Below, piece after piece: positions 1 to 8,029 of a stretch of 37,726 nt of DNA. Both the position numbers and the translations under genes were made by a program. The DNA lies in assembly GCA_041659085.1 (NCBI GenBank), contig JBAZYZ010000006.1:1-37726 (forward strand), read 5' to 3'. The notes under the pieces were generated by a model, which had not been told where the DNA came from, searched no databases, and was given only the letters and a program-made list of their open reading frames with translations. This stretch comes from JBAZYZ01 sp041659085. Its GTDB lineage: Bacteria > Patescibacteriota > Minisyncoccia > Phycocordibacterales > VMEP01. Positions within the stretch are counted from its first letter, which is position 1. Each line of letters opens with the position of its first letter.

Positions 1-125
1 TGAAGCATGTGGCCATAAAAGTCATAGCATCGTACACTGAAGACCAGATCATAACCTCCGACCCGTCGCAGATCCTGGCGATTAAAAAAGCCAAAGACGA
101 ACTGGGAGCAACTAACACGGCATAA
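1..125 (+). CDS. C-terminal end of an unidentified protein (cut by window start)
   Basis: An open frame enters from the left edge (first full codon at base 3) and ends with TAA at 123-125, giving about 40 residues ending in KAKDELGATNTA. The stretch IITSDPSQIL faintly recalls the end of PIN-domain proteins, but this is too little to assign a family. About 120 bases separate it from the next gene, so it probably belongs to an upstream unit on the same strand. Confidence 0.5.
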   Translation, partial: KHVAIKVIASYTEDQIITSDPSQILAIKKAKDELGATNTA

Positions 126-233
126 AATTAATCTATGGATCCCGTAGTAGAAAATGGCATAGGGGTTCTGAATATTTATAAAATAGTAAGATAAAAGATA
201 ATTATTAACATAATTTAAAATAATGGTAACGTA

Positions 234-247
234 GCTCCACCTGGAGC
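234..247 (+). promoter_or_regulatory. Perfect 6-bp hairpin abutting the first start codon
   Basis: GCTCCA (234-239), CC, TGGAGC (242-247) form a perfect inverted repeat one base before the ATG at 249. The right arm holds the only GGAG near this start, so folding would hide it. A weak extended -10 (TGG-TAACGT) lies just upstream, which would place the hairpin at the very 5' end of the transcript. It could protect the mRNA or control translation; this is inference. Confidence 0.35.
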
Positions 248-248
248 A

Positions 249-680
249 ATGCCATTTTTCACTATCAGGATGGAGAACGAACAGTCCTTGGAAAAACCCG
301 GCATGAGCAAGAAGGAGGACCGAGGCGAAGCCAAAGTAGGGGCTCCCCCAGCAAAAAAAATGACCGGGGTCGGTTTCTATATAGTGTTGGCGATTGTGGC
401 TATCAATGACGTTGCCGGCATTATCGCCGACAGCACCATCGTATTTTTCCTAATTCCGGTTTTTACGGGACTTATAGCCCAGCTCGTAACGTTCACCTAT
501 CTTTATTGGTCCGGTGTCAAAATATCAGACCGCAAACTGGCAATTATTCTAGTTTCGTCTACAATTGAAGTATTGCCGTTCGTTAATTTACTGCCGGCCG
601 GAACACTAAACCTAATCGCGATAAGAACAATAGAAAACAGCAACGCTGCAAAAAAATTTGCGGACCGGGGCAAAAAATAA
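249..680 (+). CDS. Small membrane protein, unknown function
   Basis: A 143-residue protein that I do not recognise. A charged, lysine-rich N-terminal tail of about 40 residues is followed by hydrophobic segments at roughly 41-60, 64-90 and 96-122, and a basic C-terminus, so it should sit in the cytoplasmic membrane with two to three helices. Start choice is open: ATG 249, 270 and 303 are all in frame; 303 (MSKKEDR) keeps all the hydrophobic segments. It ends three bases before the next start, so it is co-transcribed with the exported Ig-like protein, the pilin-peptidase fusion and the propeller protein, which suggests a cell-envelope or secretion role. Confidence 0.75.
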   Translation: MPFFTIRMENEQSLEKPGMSKKEDRGEAKVGAPPAKKMTGVGFYIVLAIVAINDVAGIIADSTIVFFLIPVFTGLIAQLVTFTYLYWSGVKISDRKLAIILVSSTIEVLPFVNLLPAGTLNLIAIRTIENSNAAKKFADRGKK

Positions 681-683
681 AAC

Positions 684-1700
684 ATGTTTTCCGAAAAACT
701 AACCGCCAAGTATCTGATAGCCCTCATCCTCCTGGGGTCGTTTATTTTCCCAGCGCAAAAAATCAGCGTTGTTTCCGCCCAGGGGATAGGCACCGACCCG
801 GTTTTAGTTGAAATGGAACCGGAATTCCCCAAACCGGAAGAAACCGTGTCCATAAAACTTACAAGCTACAGCACAGACTTAGACCGGGCGAAAATTGTCT
901 GGACACTGAACGGTAAAACCGTTAAATCGGGCGTCGGGGGAAAAACTTTTTCCTTCGGTATGGGACCGGCGGGGAAGTCTGTAACGTTTGGCGTTACGGT
1001 TGATTCTCAGGACATAGGTATATTTGAAAAAAAAGTCACCTTAAATCCGGCCCAGGTGGACATACTTTGGCAGGCAATTGATTCTTATACTCCGCCCTTC
1101 TATCGCGGGAAAGCGTTGCCGGCTAAGATGTCCAAAATAAGAGTGCTGGCAATGCCGGACATGAAAACAAAATCGGGGGGAGCGGTTAAATCGACGGACC
1201 TGATTTATAAATGGACCCTGGGTGATGCTCCGATGCTTGACAGCTCCGGATATGCGAAAAATTTTGCCGATTTCAGCCTTGATTTTGTCTCAAGCGATGC
1301 GTCAGTCAAAGTAAACGCTTCCTCGATAAAAGAAGCGGGGCTGGTCGCGGAAAATATCGCATACTTCACAACTGTTGATCCTAAAATAATCTTTTACGAG
1401 AACAAGCCCCTCAAAGGAATAAGCTACGAAAATGCCGCGGGAAATTCTTTTGACCTGAAAAACAATGAGGTAAGCATTGTCGCCGAACCGTATTATTTTA
1501 CCTCGCAAAATGGACGGTCCTCGCTTTCTTACAACTGGCTCATAAACGGCATCCCGACGCAGCCGGTTAACCAAAGATCTCTCGTTTTGCGCATAGGCGA
1601 CCAAAAAAGCGGCTCCTCCGAAATATCTCTGGGGGTAAAACAAGTGTCGCGCTTTTTGCAGGCGGCAAATAAAACGTTTACAATAAACTTCGGACAGTAA
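684..1700 (+). CDS. Exported protein with Ig/PKD-like beta domains
   Basis: A 338-residue protein with a signal peptide (basic start MFSEKLTAK, hydrophobic core to about residue 30, probable cleavage after VVSAQ). The rest is beta-rich with repeated features of Ig/PKD-type domains, for example IVWTLNGK near 70, IYKWTLGD near 175 and YNWLING near 290, each a tryptophan in a strand followed by a turn. No transmembrane anchor follows, so it is secreted or held by partners. It begins three bases after the preceding membrane protein and 40 bases before the pilin-like gene. The domain class is an impression from the strand pattern; exact function is unknown. Confidence 0.75.
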   Translation: MFSEKLTAKYLIALILLGSFIFPAQKISVVSAQGIGTDPVLVEMEPEFPKPEETVSIKLTSYSTDLDRAKIVWTLNGKTVKSGVGGKTFSFGMGPAGKSVTFGVTVDSQDIGIFEKKVTLNPAQVDILWQAIDSYTPPFYRGKALPAKMSKIRVLAMPDMKTKSGGAVKSTDLIYKWTLGDAPMLDSSGYAKNFADFSLDFVSSDASVKVNASSIKEAGLVAENIAYFTTVDPKIIFYENKPLKGISYENAAGNSFDLKNNEVSIVAEPYYFTSQNGRSSLSYNWLINGIPTQPVNQRSLVLRIGDQKSGSSEISLGVKQVSRFLQAANKTFTINFGQ

Positions 1701-1740
1701 ATAATTAATCCTGAAGCACTCCAAGAAGAGGCAACACGCA

Positions 1741-2715
1741 ATGAAAACAAGAAAACCAAACACCACAAACAACAAAAAGCTCCTTTCTTTCTTTTTTATA
1801 ATATTTTTTCTGGGATTATTTTTCCTCCCGCTAAGCCCGGTTTTTGCCGCCGACCCGTCAAGCACCGAATCAGGCACATACACCCTCCTCGCCCCCATAC
1901 CGCTTAGCGGCGGGAGCGGTTCAGACAACTCCGTCCAGCTCGGAGGAGAAGTCGCGTTCGCCAACTACCTAAACAACGCTTTTAAAATCGGCATCACCAT
2001 CGCGATACTCCTTGCCGTAATAATGATTGTCATCGGCGGCATCCAATGGATGGGTGAAAGTGTTTTCGGCAAGGAATCCGGAAAGAAAAAAATACAGGAC
2101 GCCCTATGGGGGTTGGTGCTCGCGCTTGCCATATTTCTGATACTAAACACCATAAATCCGGACCTGGTGAATCTGAAACTAAAGGTTGAAAACCTTACAG
2201 AGACTCCGGCACTGCCGCCGGCTATAAAAGCAACGACAATTCCTGACTCTGTTTTAAGAGAGGGGCTAAGTAGCGCCAAAGCAAACGACGCATTAACAAG
2301 AGCCGCGTTAGCCGGTATTACAGTAAACAAAGATGCTTGCCCGACAGGCGTACGATATCAGGATGTACCGGGGGGATGTACCACCGTGGCCGGGCTGCAA
2401 CAATCTGCGATAGAAAAGTTAAAAGCATTAAAAGCAGGGTGTAATTGTGCCATAGAAATAACGGGCGGAACGGAAAAAGGCCACTCTGAGGGTCCTGGTG
2501 GGCACGCCGGGGGTAAGGTGGTTGATTTAAGCCTTAGCTCGGAGGTAACAAGTTACATACAACGTGCCGGTACGCGGCAAGACAACTATCCGGGATGCTC
2601 GGTGGGTCCGAAATACGTTATTGATTTCACCGGTGGCGCAATAACCGGACAAAAGAGCGTCTTTGTTAACGAGAGCATACCGGGTAACCCTCCTCATTGG
2701 CACGTATGCCTATAA
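1741..2715 (+). CDS. VirB2/TrbC-like pilin segment fused to a peptidase M15-like domain
   Basis: A 324-residue protein with three parts. A signal peptide (1-36, ends VFA-ADP) is followed by two membrane helices at about 83-100 and 121-137 separated by a short basic loop, the arrangement of VirB2/TrbC pilins and of pilin-like proteins common in CPR genomes. After a linker, residues 215-324 resemble zinc D,D-peptidases of family M15: H255-x2-G-x3-D262 fits the SxHxxGxAxD ligand motif, and the C-terminal PPHWHV supplies H321 in the usual W-H position. Six cysteines in the last 130 residues suggest disulfides outside the cell. The catalytic glutamate before W-H is not obvious, so the domain could be a peptidoglycan binder and not an active enzyme. 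Confidence 0.7.
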   Translation: MKTRKPNTTNNKKLLSFFFIIFFLGLFFLPLSPVFAADPSSTESGTYTLLAPIPLSGGSGSDNSVQLGGEVAFANYLNNAFKIGITIAILLAVIMIVIGGIQWMGESVFGKESGKKKIQDALWGLVLALAIFLILNTINPDLVNLKLKVENLTETPALPPAIKATTIPDSVLREGLSSAKANDALTRAALAGITVNKDACPTGVRYQDVPGGCTTVAGLQQSAIEKLKALKAGCNCAIEITGGTEKGHSEGPGGHAGGKVVDLSLSSEVTSYIQRAGTRQDNYPGCSVGPKYVIDFTGGAITGQKSVFVNESIPGNPPHWHVCL

Positions 2716-2722
2716 TATAAAT

Positions 2723-3973
2723 ATGTCACGAAACACATTCATCTGGCTTTTTATAGGAATCCTCATACTTGGTATCGCCGGACTTGGAGTCTATTTTTAT
2801 TATTTTACCGACACTTTCGGGATTAGAATCCCAAGGGGTTCCACCGGAGCAAATCAGGAAACGGGATTTTCGCCATTCGGGGGAACGACTGAGAGCGATA
2901 CGCCAAGAACAGACACTGCGAAAACCGACGATAACTCCGCCACAAACACCGGGACTGAGTCGCGACTCATGAAACTCGTGCAAAATCCGGTTGCCGGTTT
3001 TATTTCTACGACAATCGGGAGTACCACACTGCTCCGATACCTGGAGAGAGAAACCGGCAAAGTCTCCGACATAGACATGGACCTGCCGAGAGCGAGGACG
3101 AGGGTCACCAACACGACTATCCCGCGCGTATATCAGGCTCTGTTCGGGGCCGGAGGATCTTCCGTCCTGCTGCGTTATTTGGATGGCAACGACACTGTCC
3201 AAACTTACTTCGCCAACATACCAAACGCCACCTCCACAGAAGACTTGAAAAACGGAGTTGAGCTTAAGGGGTCATATCTGGCGGAGGGAATAAGGGATAT
3301 CTCTGTTTCTCCATCCGGAACAAAGATATTTACCCTCACAAATTTTACTAACACCTCCGTAGGAATAGTGTCCAACCCGGACGGGAGTAAGAAATCCCAA
3401 ATTTTCTCCAGCCCTTTTACCGAATGGCTCTCATCTTGGACTAACGAAAAAACAATTATTCTTACAACCAAACCGTCCGGGGATGTACCCGGGTATTCCT
3501 ATTCTCTGGACGCGACAACCGGCAACATGCAGAAGGTTTACGGGGGAGCGGGGGGCCTCCTGTCGGCCCTAAGTCCGGACGGCAAGAAATTACTTACAAG
3601 TGAAACGTCCGGAGGGGTTCCTTCTCTTAAAATACACACAGTCGGCGGAAACCGGCCCATAGATACCGGATTAAAAACAATCGCCGACAAATGCGTTTGG
3701 GCGACAAATGTTTCGATATACTGTTCGATACCTGAAAACATGCCGCCGAATCCGGGAACAGGGTACCCTGACGCCTGGTACCAGGGACTTGTCTCATTCT
3801 CGGACAGCATCTGGGAAATAAACTCCGTAGACCTGAGCACGGAAGAAATCTCCCCTATTTCCAGTGTAGGAAGAGAACCGATAGACGGGGTCAGCCTGTC
3901 CACGGACAAAAACGGCCGATACCTCTTCTTCCTGAACAAACGTGATGGCGCGCTTTGGTCGCTTAAACTCTAA
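2723..3973 (+). CDS. Membrane-anchored beta-propeller (WD40/TolB-like) protein
   Basis: A 416-residue protein starting at the ATG 2723, seven bases after the previous stop; an earlier in-frame ATG (2663) lies inside the upstream gene and is not used. One N-terminal helix (about 5-27, LFIGILILGIAGLGVYFYYF) anchors it, followed by a Thr/Ser/Asp-rich linker and repeated propeller blades recognisable by SVSPSGTKIF, LSPDGKKLL and LSTDKNGRYLFFL. It is last in the four-gene envelope operon and is followed by a strong terminator. The propeller probably binds protein partners or the wall on the outer face; the partner is unknown. Confidence 0.75.
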   Translation: MSRNTFIWLFIGILILGIAGLGVYFYYFTDTFGIRIPRGSTGANQETGFSPFGGTTESDTPRTDTAKTDDNSATNTGTESRLMKLVQNPVAGFISTTIGSTTLLRYLERETGKVSDIDMDLPRARTRVTNTTIPRVYQALFGAGGSSVLLRYLDGNDTVQTYFANIPNATSTEDLKNGVELKGSYLAEGIRDISVSPSGTKIFTLTNFTNTSVGIVSNPDGSKKSQIFSSPFTEWLSSWTNEKTIILTTKPSGDVPGYSYSLDATTGNMQKVYGGAGGLLSALSPDGKKLLTSETSGGVPSLKIHTVGGNRPIDTGLKTIADKCVWATNVSIYCSIPENMPPNPGTGYPDAWYQGLVSFSDSIWEINSVDLSTEEISPISSVGREPIDGVSLSTDKNGRYLFFLNKRDGALWSLKL

Positions 3974-3987
3974 AATACGAACTTCAA

Positions 3988-4035
3988 TTTACAATAAACA
4001 ACGGCCCGGAACTCCGGGCCGTTGTTTATTGTAAA
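3988..4035. terminator. Bidirectional terminator with a perfect 23-bp stem
   Basis: Bases 3988-4010 and 4013-4035 are perfect inverted repeats around AC. The core CGGCCCGGA/TCCGGGCCG is flanked by A/T-rich arms, so each strand ends with a U-rich tail. It lies between the convergent propeller gene and jag homologue and can serve both. Confidence 0.9.
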
Positions 4036-4052
4036 TCGCGCTGCCAGGCCAA

Positions 4053-4517
4053 TCACTCGTCATCTTTATACTTAATCACCACGTGTCGGAGAGGCCCCTC
4101 TCCCGCAGACTCGGTGGCGAGGTCGTCAAATACCGAAAGAAAAGAATGGACAATCATCCTTTCGTACGAAGACATCGGCTCGAGAGGGATACTGGACTTG
4201 AAAAATCTCGCCCGTTCCGCCATCATTTTGGCTTTTTGTTTCAGTTCATCTAATTTGTTTTTCTGGTAATCGTTGACATCAATTATGAACTTGGGGTTAA
4301 GCGGGTCGTCCTCTTTTTCCGCCATTTTCCTGACAACATGATTCATGGCAAGAAGCGTTATTCCGTCACGCCCGATTAAAACATCCGGTTCGTTGGTTTT
4401 TATCGCGAAACGAATGACTCCGTCTCCCTCCTCGTCGGAAAAATCCACCGAAACAAACTCAGCGGAAAGTTTTTGGAGAAGTTCCTCTATTATCGATTTT
4501 ATTTCATCGGAATTCAT
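4053..4517 (-). CDS. khpB: KhpB/Jag-type RNA-binding protein (KH + R3H)
   Basis: A 154-residue protein. The KH part carries the GRDG signature in DVLIGRDGITLLAMNHVV (about 46-63), and the R3H part at the C-terminus has YERMIVHSFL with the R-x3-H pair plus the conserved ESAGEGPLRHVVI. The N-terminal Jag_N domain seen in Firmicutes is absent. Family members bind RNA and are tied to cell-envelope control and often sit after yidC, as here. Its ATG overlaps the yidC stop (ATGA at 4514-4517), showing translational coupling. Confidence 0.92.
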   Translation of the reverse strand: MNSDEIKSIIEELLQKLSAEFVSVDFSDEEGDGVIRFAIKTNEPDVLIGRDGITLLAMNHVVRKMAEKEDDPLNPKFIIDVNDYQKNKLDELKQKAKMMAERARFFKSSIPLEPMSSYERMIVHSFLSVFDDLATESAGEGPLRHVVIKYKDDE

Positions 4518-5248
4518 ATTGTTGATTGCTGCACATCTGGACTTCCTCTGCCCGCCAGATAACGCACAAAAAGCTCCTGCCCAATGGAGAAAAGATTGGT
4601 CGTTACCCAGTAAAGGGCGACAGCCGAGGGGATTGAAAGAGAGAAAAACACAAAAATTACGGGGAATATGTAGCGCATTTGCATATTCATGCTTCTTGCA
4701 AATTCTTCCTGGAAAGTCTTTCCTCCGCTCCCGGGAGAAGGCTTGGGCAGCGACAAGGTGGTGTAAAAATATTGAGTTATGCCGACAAGAGCCGCCATAA
4801 TGTAACTCTTGCTCCCTAAGTCTATGCCAAAAAAGTGGGTGGATATAGTCCCCGGATAATGGACAAATGGATAAAGTATTCCCGCATTTTCGGCAAAACC
4901 GTCTCTAAAAACCAGGAATAAAGCTATCAGTACCGGCAGCTGTATCAAGACCGTAACACATCCGGAAAAAGGGTTTGTCCCATGAAGTTTATAAAGCTCC
5001 ATTGTCTGCTTGGCTTGCTCTTGCTTGTCTTTGTATTTTTCGCGAATTTTTTGAAGTTCCGGCTCAAGTTCACGCATCTTGCGCTGGGTTTTGATTGATT
5101 TATGGGCGAAAGGAAAGATAACAAACCTGACGATAATGGTCAGTATTATGACAGCAAGACCTACGGAAGCCCACGGCATCGCCCCAATGAGAAAAACCAG
5201 GGCATTATAGAGGGGGTTGTAGAGGGCCGTGTGCCAGAGAGAAATCAT
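4514..5248 (-). CDS. yidC: YidC/Oxa1 membrane protein insertase
   Basis: A 244-residue insertase of the short YidC2-like type without the large periplasmic domain. Helices are visible at about 10-35 (ALVFLIGAMPWASVGLAV), 85-110 (VTVLIQLPVLIALFLVF) and near 145 and 190-215, and a charged coiled hairpin (KTQRKMRELEPELQKIREKY) follows the first helix as in the family. The conserved arginine of the hydrophilic groove can be assigned to R in IIVRFVIFPFAH. I chose ATG 5248 (MISLWHTALYNPLY); a TTG at 5266 also opens the frame but lies inside the predicted promoter. First gene of a yidC-jag pair. Confidence 0.93.
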   Translation of the reverse strand: MISLWHTALYNPLYNALVFLIGAMPWASVGLAVIILTIIVRFVIFPFAHKSIKTQRKMRELEPELQKIREKYKDKQEQAKQTMELYKLHGTNPFSGCVTVLIQLPVLIALFLVFRDGFAENAGILYPFVHYPGTISTHFFGIDLGSKSYIMAALVGITQYFYTTLSLPKPSPGSGGKTFQEEFARSMNMQMRYIFPVIFVFFSLSIPSAVALYWVTTNLFSIGQELFVRYLAGRGSPDVQQSTI

Positions 5249-5254
5249 TGGCCC

Positions 5255-5283
5255 ATTGTAGCCCAAACCGCGCGAATTTCCAA
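5255..5283 (-). promoter_or_regulatory. yidC promoter, predicted leaderless
   Basis: On the minus strand TTGGAA (5283-5278), a 17-base spacer and TACAAT (5260-5255) are followed by six bases and then the ATG at 5248. Transcription would start at or next to the A of the start codon, so the mRNA should have no leader and no ribosome site. Confidence 0.6.
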
Positions 5284-5455
5284 TGAATTTTCAAGTATTG
5301 CTAAAAGGCATTAAACCGCGGGACCTGCCTGTGAATACACGCATACAGGCAAGCACCGCACTTGTCTTTGAACTCACTCCGTTAGTCCCAATACTGCGGC
5401 AGAGCCGCGAGATATTCATCTTTTGTTTCCGTCGTCGCCCTGGAAACCGGAAACT

Positions 5456-5695
5456 CTATTTAAGAGGGTCCATGCGCTCTTTTTGCCAAGGATGGCAACG
5501 CAGTATTCTCCTGATCCCGATGAATATACCCTTGCTTACACCATACTTCGTCATTGCCTGGACCATATATTCAGAACAAGAAGGGTAGAAGGCGCACGAC
5601 AGGCCGTTAACAAGCCCGGACTCGCGAATAATTCCCTGGTCCGGAGAAAAAATCTTCTGGTAAACGCGAATAATATAAATAAAAAAAGTTTTCAT
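5456..5695 (-). CDS. yidD: YidD, membrane protein insertion efficiency factor
   Basis: A 79-residue protein with the family hallmarks: an amphipathic N-terminus (IYIIRVYQKIFSP), the cysteine motif FYPSCSEYM near 37-45, and RILRCHPW near 63-70. YidD helps YidC-dependent insertion at the inner face of the membrane. It lies 26 bases downstream of rnpA in the rpmH-rnpA-yidD run and shows the normal family length. Confidence 0.95.
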   Translation of the reverse strand: MKTFFIYIIRVYQKIFSPDQGIIRESGLVNGLSCAFYPSCSEYMVQAMTKYGVSKGIFIGIRRILRCHPWQKERMDPLK

Positions 5696-5721
5696 TCGGG
5701 AAGTGGCGAGTCCAATTACTC

Positions 5722-6078
5722 TTACTTCAAAAGTCCGGCCTTCCCCAAAGTGCCCTCTATCTCACGACAAATAAGGGCGTAGGGGAGCTTGTCCGCTCCT
5801 TTCTTGTAAAAGAAAACGATAATCAGACCGGATGGAAGCAAATTACCCAGCTTAGAAATGGCTGCGTACCCCCGCCGGCGCAAGAGATTCCGGTCTACAG
5901 CATTTTTGGCGACAGCCTTCGAGGCGACAAACGAAAAACGGCTCATTTCATCCGGTCTCGGAGGGCTGGTTCTGGAGGGGACTATACGCATAGTCAAATA
6001 AGGGGAATGGAAGGCCTTCCCGGAACTAAAAACCTTTGGAAACAAGGCTTTTTTTACCCTTTTGGTTTTTGAGAGCAT
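5722..6078 (-). CDS. rnpA: Ribonuclease P protein component
   Basis: A 118-residue basic protein. The core FSFVASKAVAKNAVDRNLLRRR (about 48-69) holds the RNR-type motif that contacts the RNase P RNA, preceded by a beta region (LTMRIVPS). It matures the 5' ends of tRNAs together with RnpB, which is not in this window. It follows rpmH by 32 bases, the standard origin-proximal order. Confidence 0.93.
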   Translation of the reverse strand: MLSKTKRVKKALFPKVFSSGKAFHSPYLTMRIVPSRTSPPRPDEMSRFSFVASKAVAKNAVDRNLLRRRGYAAISKLGNLLPSGLIIVFFYKKGADKLPYALICREIEGTLGKAGLLK

Positions 6079-6110
6079 TTATCTCTGTGTCTGCAAAACA
6101 AAGAATAGAC

Positions 6111-6245
6111 CTATACAGAAAGCTTCTTCCTGCCGACCTGGCGGCGTCTTTTTATGACGTTTTTACCCGTTTTTGACTTTTGGCGGACCAAAAAACCGTG
6201 CTTGCCGGCGCGCTTCTTCTTTTTTGGCTGGTACGTTTTTGACAT
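6111..6245 (-). CDS. rpmH: 50S ribosomal protein L34
   Basis: A 44-residue, strongly basic protein starting MSKTYQPKKKKRAGKHGF and ending GRKKLSV, the whole-length L34 pattern. A longer in-frame ATG at 6311 would add 22 hydrophobic residues not found in L34, so 6245 is the start. It heads the leftward rpmH-rnpA-yidD cluster; a TTGATT / TAAGCT pair 17 bases apart just upstream is a possible promoter. Confidence 0.96.
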   Translation of the reverse strand: MSKTYQPKKKKRAGKHGFLVRQKSKTGKNVIKRRRQVGRKKLSV

Positions 6246-6379
6246 GTATAAGTGGAGCTTACAACATAAGGCCCGTATAATCAACCCCAACATTGCGCAA
6301 AAATATAACATTAACGCCGTCAGTAAAGGTCGCGCGCCAAAAATACCAGGATAAACAACGTAGCGCGGTGAGGGTAATC

Positions 6380-6420
6380 AACAGGTTGTAAACAGGTTCT
6401 TAACAAAACTATGACACAAG
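6380..6420 (+). repeat. Four repeats phased at 11 bp upstream of dnaA
   Basis: AACAGGTT at 6380-6387 and 6391-6398, AACAAAAC at 6402-6409 and GACACAAG at 6413-6420 start exactly 11 bases apart. The first two are identical and the later two are decayed. They lie in the rpmH-dnaA spacer on one helical face, as expected for a protein-binding array (DnaA or an autoregulator). None matches the TTATCCACA DnaA box. Confidence 0.5.
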
Positions 6421-6448
6421 CTTCGTTTTGAGTTTTTTGGTTTAGTTA

Positions 6449-6454
6449 TATAAT
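6449..6454 (+). promoter_or_regulatory. dnaA -10 element
   Basis: TATAAT sits 20 bases before the dnaA ATG (6475). The -35 region is poor (TTTTGA 17 bases upstream). The implied leader is about 14 bases and has no Shine-Dalgarno match. Confidence 0.5.
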
Positions 6455-6474
6455 GTTCCATACAAATCAACCCT

Positions 6475-7818
6475 ATGGACGGCGACACGAAACAACTTTG
6501 GATGAACACCCTGGCGGAGGTGGAAATAACCGTGTCAAAGGCCAATTTCACCACCTGGTTTAAAAATACCAATATCATCAAAGAAGAAGGGGGGATCGTG
6601 TACGTCAGCGTCCCAAACGAATTCGTAAAAGACTGGATAATAAACAAATACCACAAGTTTATTCTAAAAACCCTGAGAAACCTCTCCGACTCAATCCGCG
6701 GACTGGAGTATGTCGTTTCGCGCGAAGAAGCGCGGGTCAGCGAAACGCCCGTGCCCAGGAACAACGACTCTTTGACAAGAGAACTGCCCCTGCACGATTT
6801 GTATATAAACAAAGACGACAACTTAAATCCGCGGTATGTTTTTGATTCTTTCATTATTGGGGCTTTCAACGAACTCGCCTATACCGCCGCCAAAACCATT
6901 GTTGAAAAACCGGTCCTGTACAATCCTTTATTCATCTACGGTGGCACGGGGCTGGGGAAAACTCATCTCATCCAGGCTGTGGGAAATGAAATTAAGAACA
7001 AGGGCAACAAAAAAGTCTACTACATAACATCCGAAAAATTCACGGTTGACTGCGTTACCGCCATCCAAAGCGGGAAAACGAATTTTTTTAAAGAAAAGTA
7101 CCGAAAATACGACGTGCTCATCATTGACGACGTCCAGTTTTTTTCCGGGAAAGAGCGGACCCAAGAAGAGCTGTTCCACCTGTTCAACGAGCTCTACAAC
7201 AACAACAAGCAGATTATTTTTTCCTCAGACAAACACCCGACTTACATACCAAACCTGGAAGACCGCCTAAAATCAAGGTTCAGCGCGGGAATGACCGTGG
7301 ATGTCTCCCTACCGGAATACGAATCGCGTCTTGCGATACTCAAGACAAAGGCCGGTGAAAACAGCTTCAACCCCCCCGGAGAAATCATCGAGTATATAGC
7401 TTCGCTGGTCCAGGGGAACATACGTGAGCTTGAGGGGGCCCTAAACTCAATTATTTGCCAATCGCAGCTTAAAAACAGGGACCTAAACCTGCAGGAGGTC
7501 AAAGCCCTGATAAAAAACAACATACGGCAGAAAAAATCAATCTCCATCAAAGAAGTCATAAAAATCATTTCCGACTTCTATGGGGTGGAGGAGGATAATA
7601 TATATGAAAAGACGCGGAGAAAAGACATTGTAAAACCAAGACAGGTCGCTATGTACTTATTGCGCGAAGATTTCAGTATTTCTTTCCCATCAATCGGACA
7701 GAAAATGGGCGGACGCGACCATACCACAGTTATCCATTCCTGCGACAAGGTTAAAAACGATTTGAAGACAGACAGCCTGTTGATGCAGGAGCTGGAACAA
7801 ATAAGGGCCCTGTTTTAG
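6475..7818 (+). CDS. dnaA: Chromosomal replication initiator DnaA
   Basis: A 447-residue AAA+ initiator of full family length. Domain I spans about 1-70 (helicase/partner binding), a short linker follows, then the ATPase with Walker A GGTGLGKT at 156-163, Walker B LIIDDV at 215-220 and the sensor region near SRF 268-270, and domain IV with the DnaA-box-binding signature GGRDHTTVIHS at 412-422. It opens duplex DNA at oriC and loads the helicase. It diverges from rpmH and precedes dnaN by 211 bases. Confidence 0.98.
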   Translation: MDGDTKQLWMNTLAEVEITVSKANFTTWFKNTNIIKEEGGIVYVSVPNEFVKDWIINKYHKFILKTLRNLSDSIRGLEYVVSREEARVSETPVPRNNDSLTRELPLHDLYINKDDNLNPRYVFDSFIIGAFNELAYTAAKTIVEKPVLYNPLFIYGGTGLGKTHLIQAVGNEIKNKGNKKVYYITSEKFTVDCVTAIQSGKTNFFKEKYRKYDVLIIDDVQFFSGKERTQEELFHLFNELYNNNKQIIFSSDKHPTYIPNLEDRLKSRFSAGMTVDVSLPEYESRLAILKTKAGENSFNPPGEIIEYIASLVQGNIRELEGALNSIICQSQLKNRDLNLQEVKALIKNNIRQKKSISIKEVIKIISDFYGVEEDNIYEKTRRKDIVKPRQVAMYLLREDFSISFPSIGQKMGGRDHTTVIHSCDKVKNDLKTDSLLMQELEQIRALF

Positions 7819-8029
7819 GTGTGTATAAATATATGGATAAGTCCGGGAACAGTGTCGGGAAAATGTCGGTAAAAAAATAATTGTTTCCGGATGAGGTCGG
7901 TTAAGGTCAGGTAGTAAACAGTTCGGTTATTAAAAATTTTTCTTTAAGCATACAGGGTAAGAGGAAAAATGAAATACACATATCCACAGTCATAATAATA
8001 ATCAGTAATTTAATATAAAAAATAAATAT
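7819..8029. other. dnaA-dnaN spacer, candidate oriC
   Basis: This 211-base spacer has near-match DnaA boxes on both strands: TATGGATAA (7832-7840, one change from TGTGGATAA) and ATATCCACA (7980-7988, one change from TTATCCACA). TGTCGG is repeated 11 bases apart (7853 and 7864), with related GGTCGG and GGTCAG further on. The right half (about 7925-8029) is very A/T-rich and could be the unwinding element. The rpmH-dnaA spacer is the alternative site. Confidence 0.45.

Noticed and set aside
1302..1964. Minus-strand frame of 220 codons opposite the Ig-like and pilin genes
   Set aside because: It is antisense to two clear exported proteins and has no promoter, ribosome site or family pattern.
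2663..2722. Upstream ATG extension of the propeller protein
   Set aside because: It overlaps the end of the pilin-peptidase gene, and the clean signal anchor starts at 2723.
5291..5419. A 42-codon frame on the minus strand between yidD and yidC
   Set aside because: It is short, has no ribosome site and overlaps the predicted yidC -35 area; a GCCTGT/ACAGGC hairpin inside points to non-coding use.
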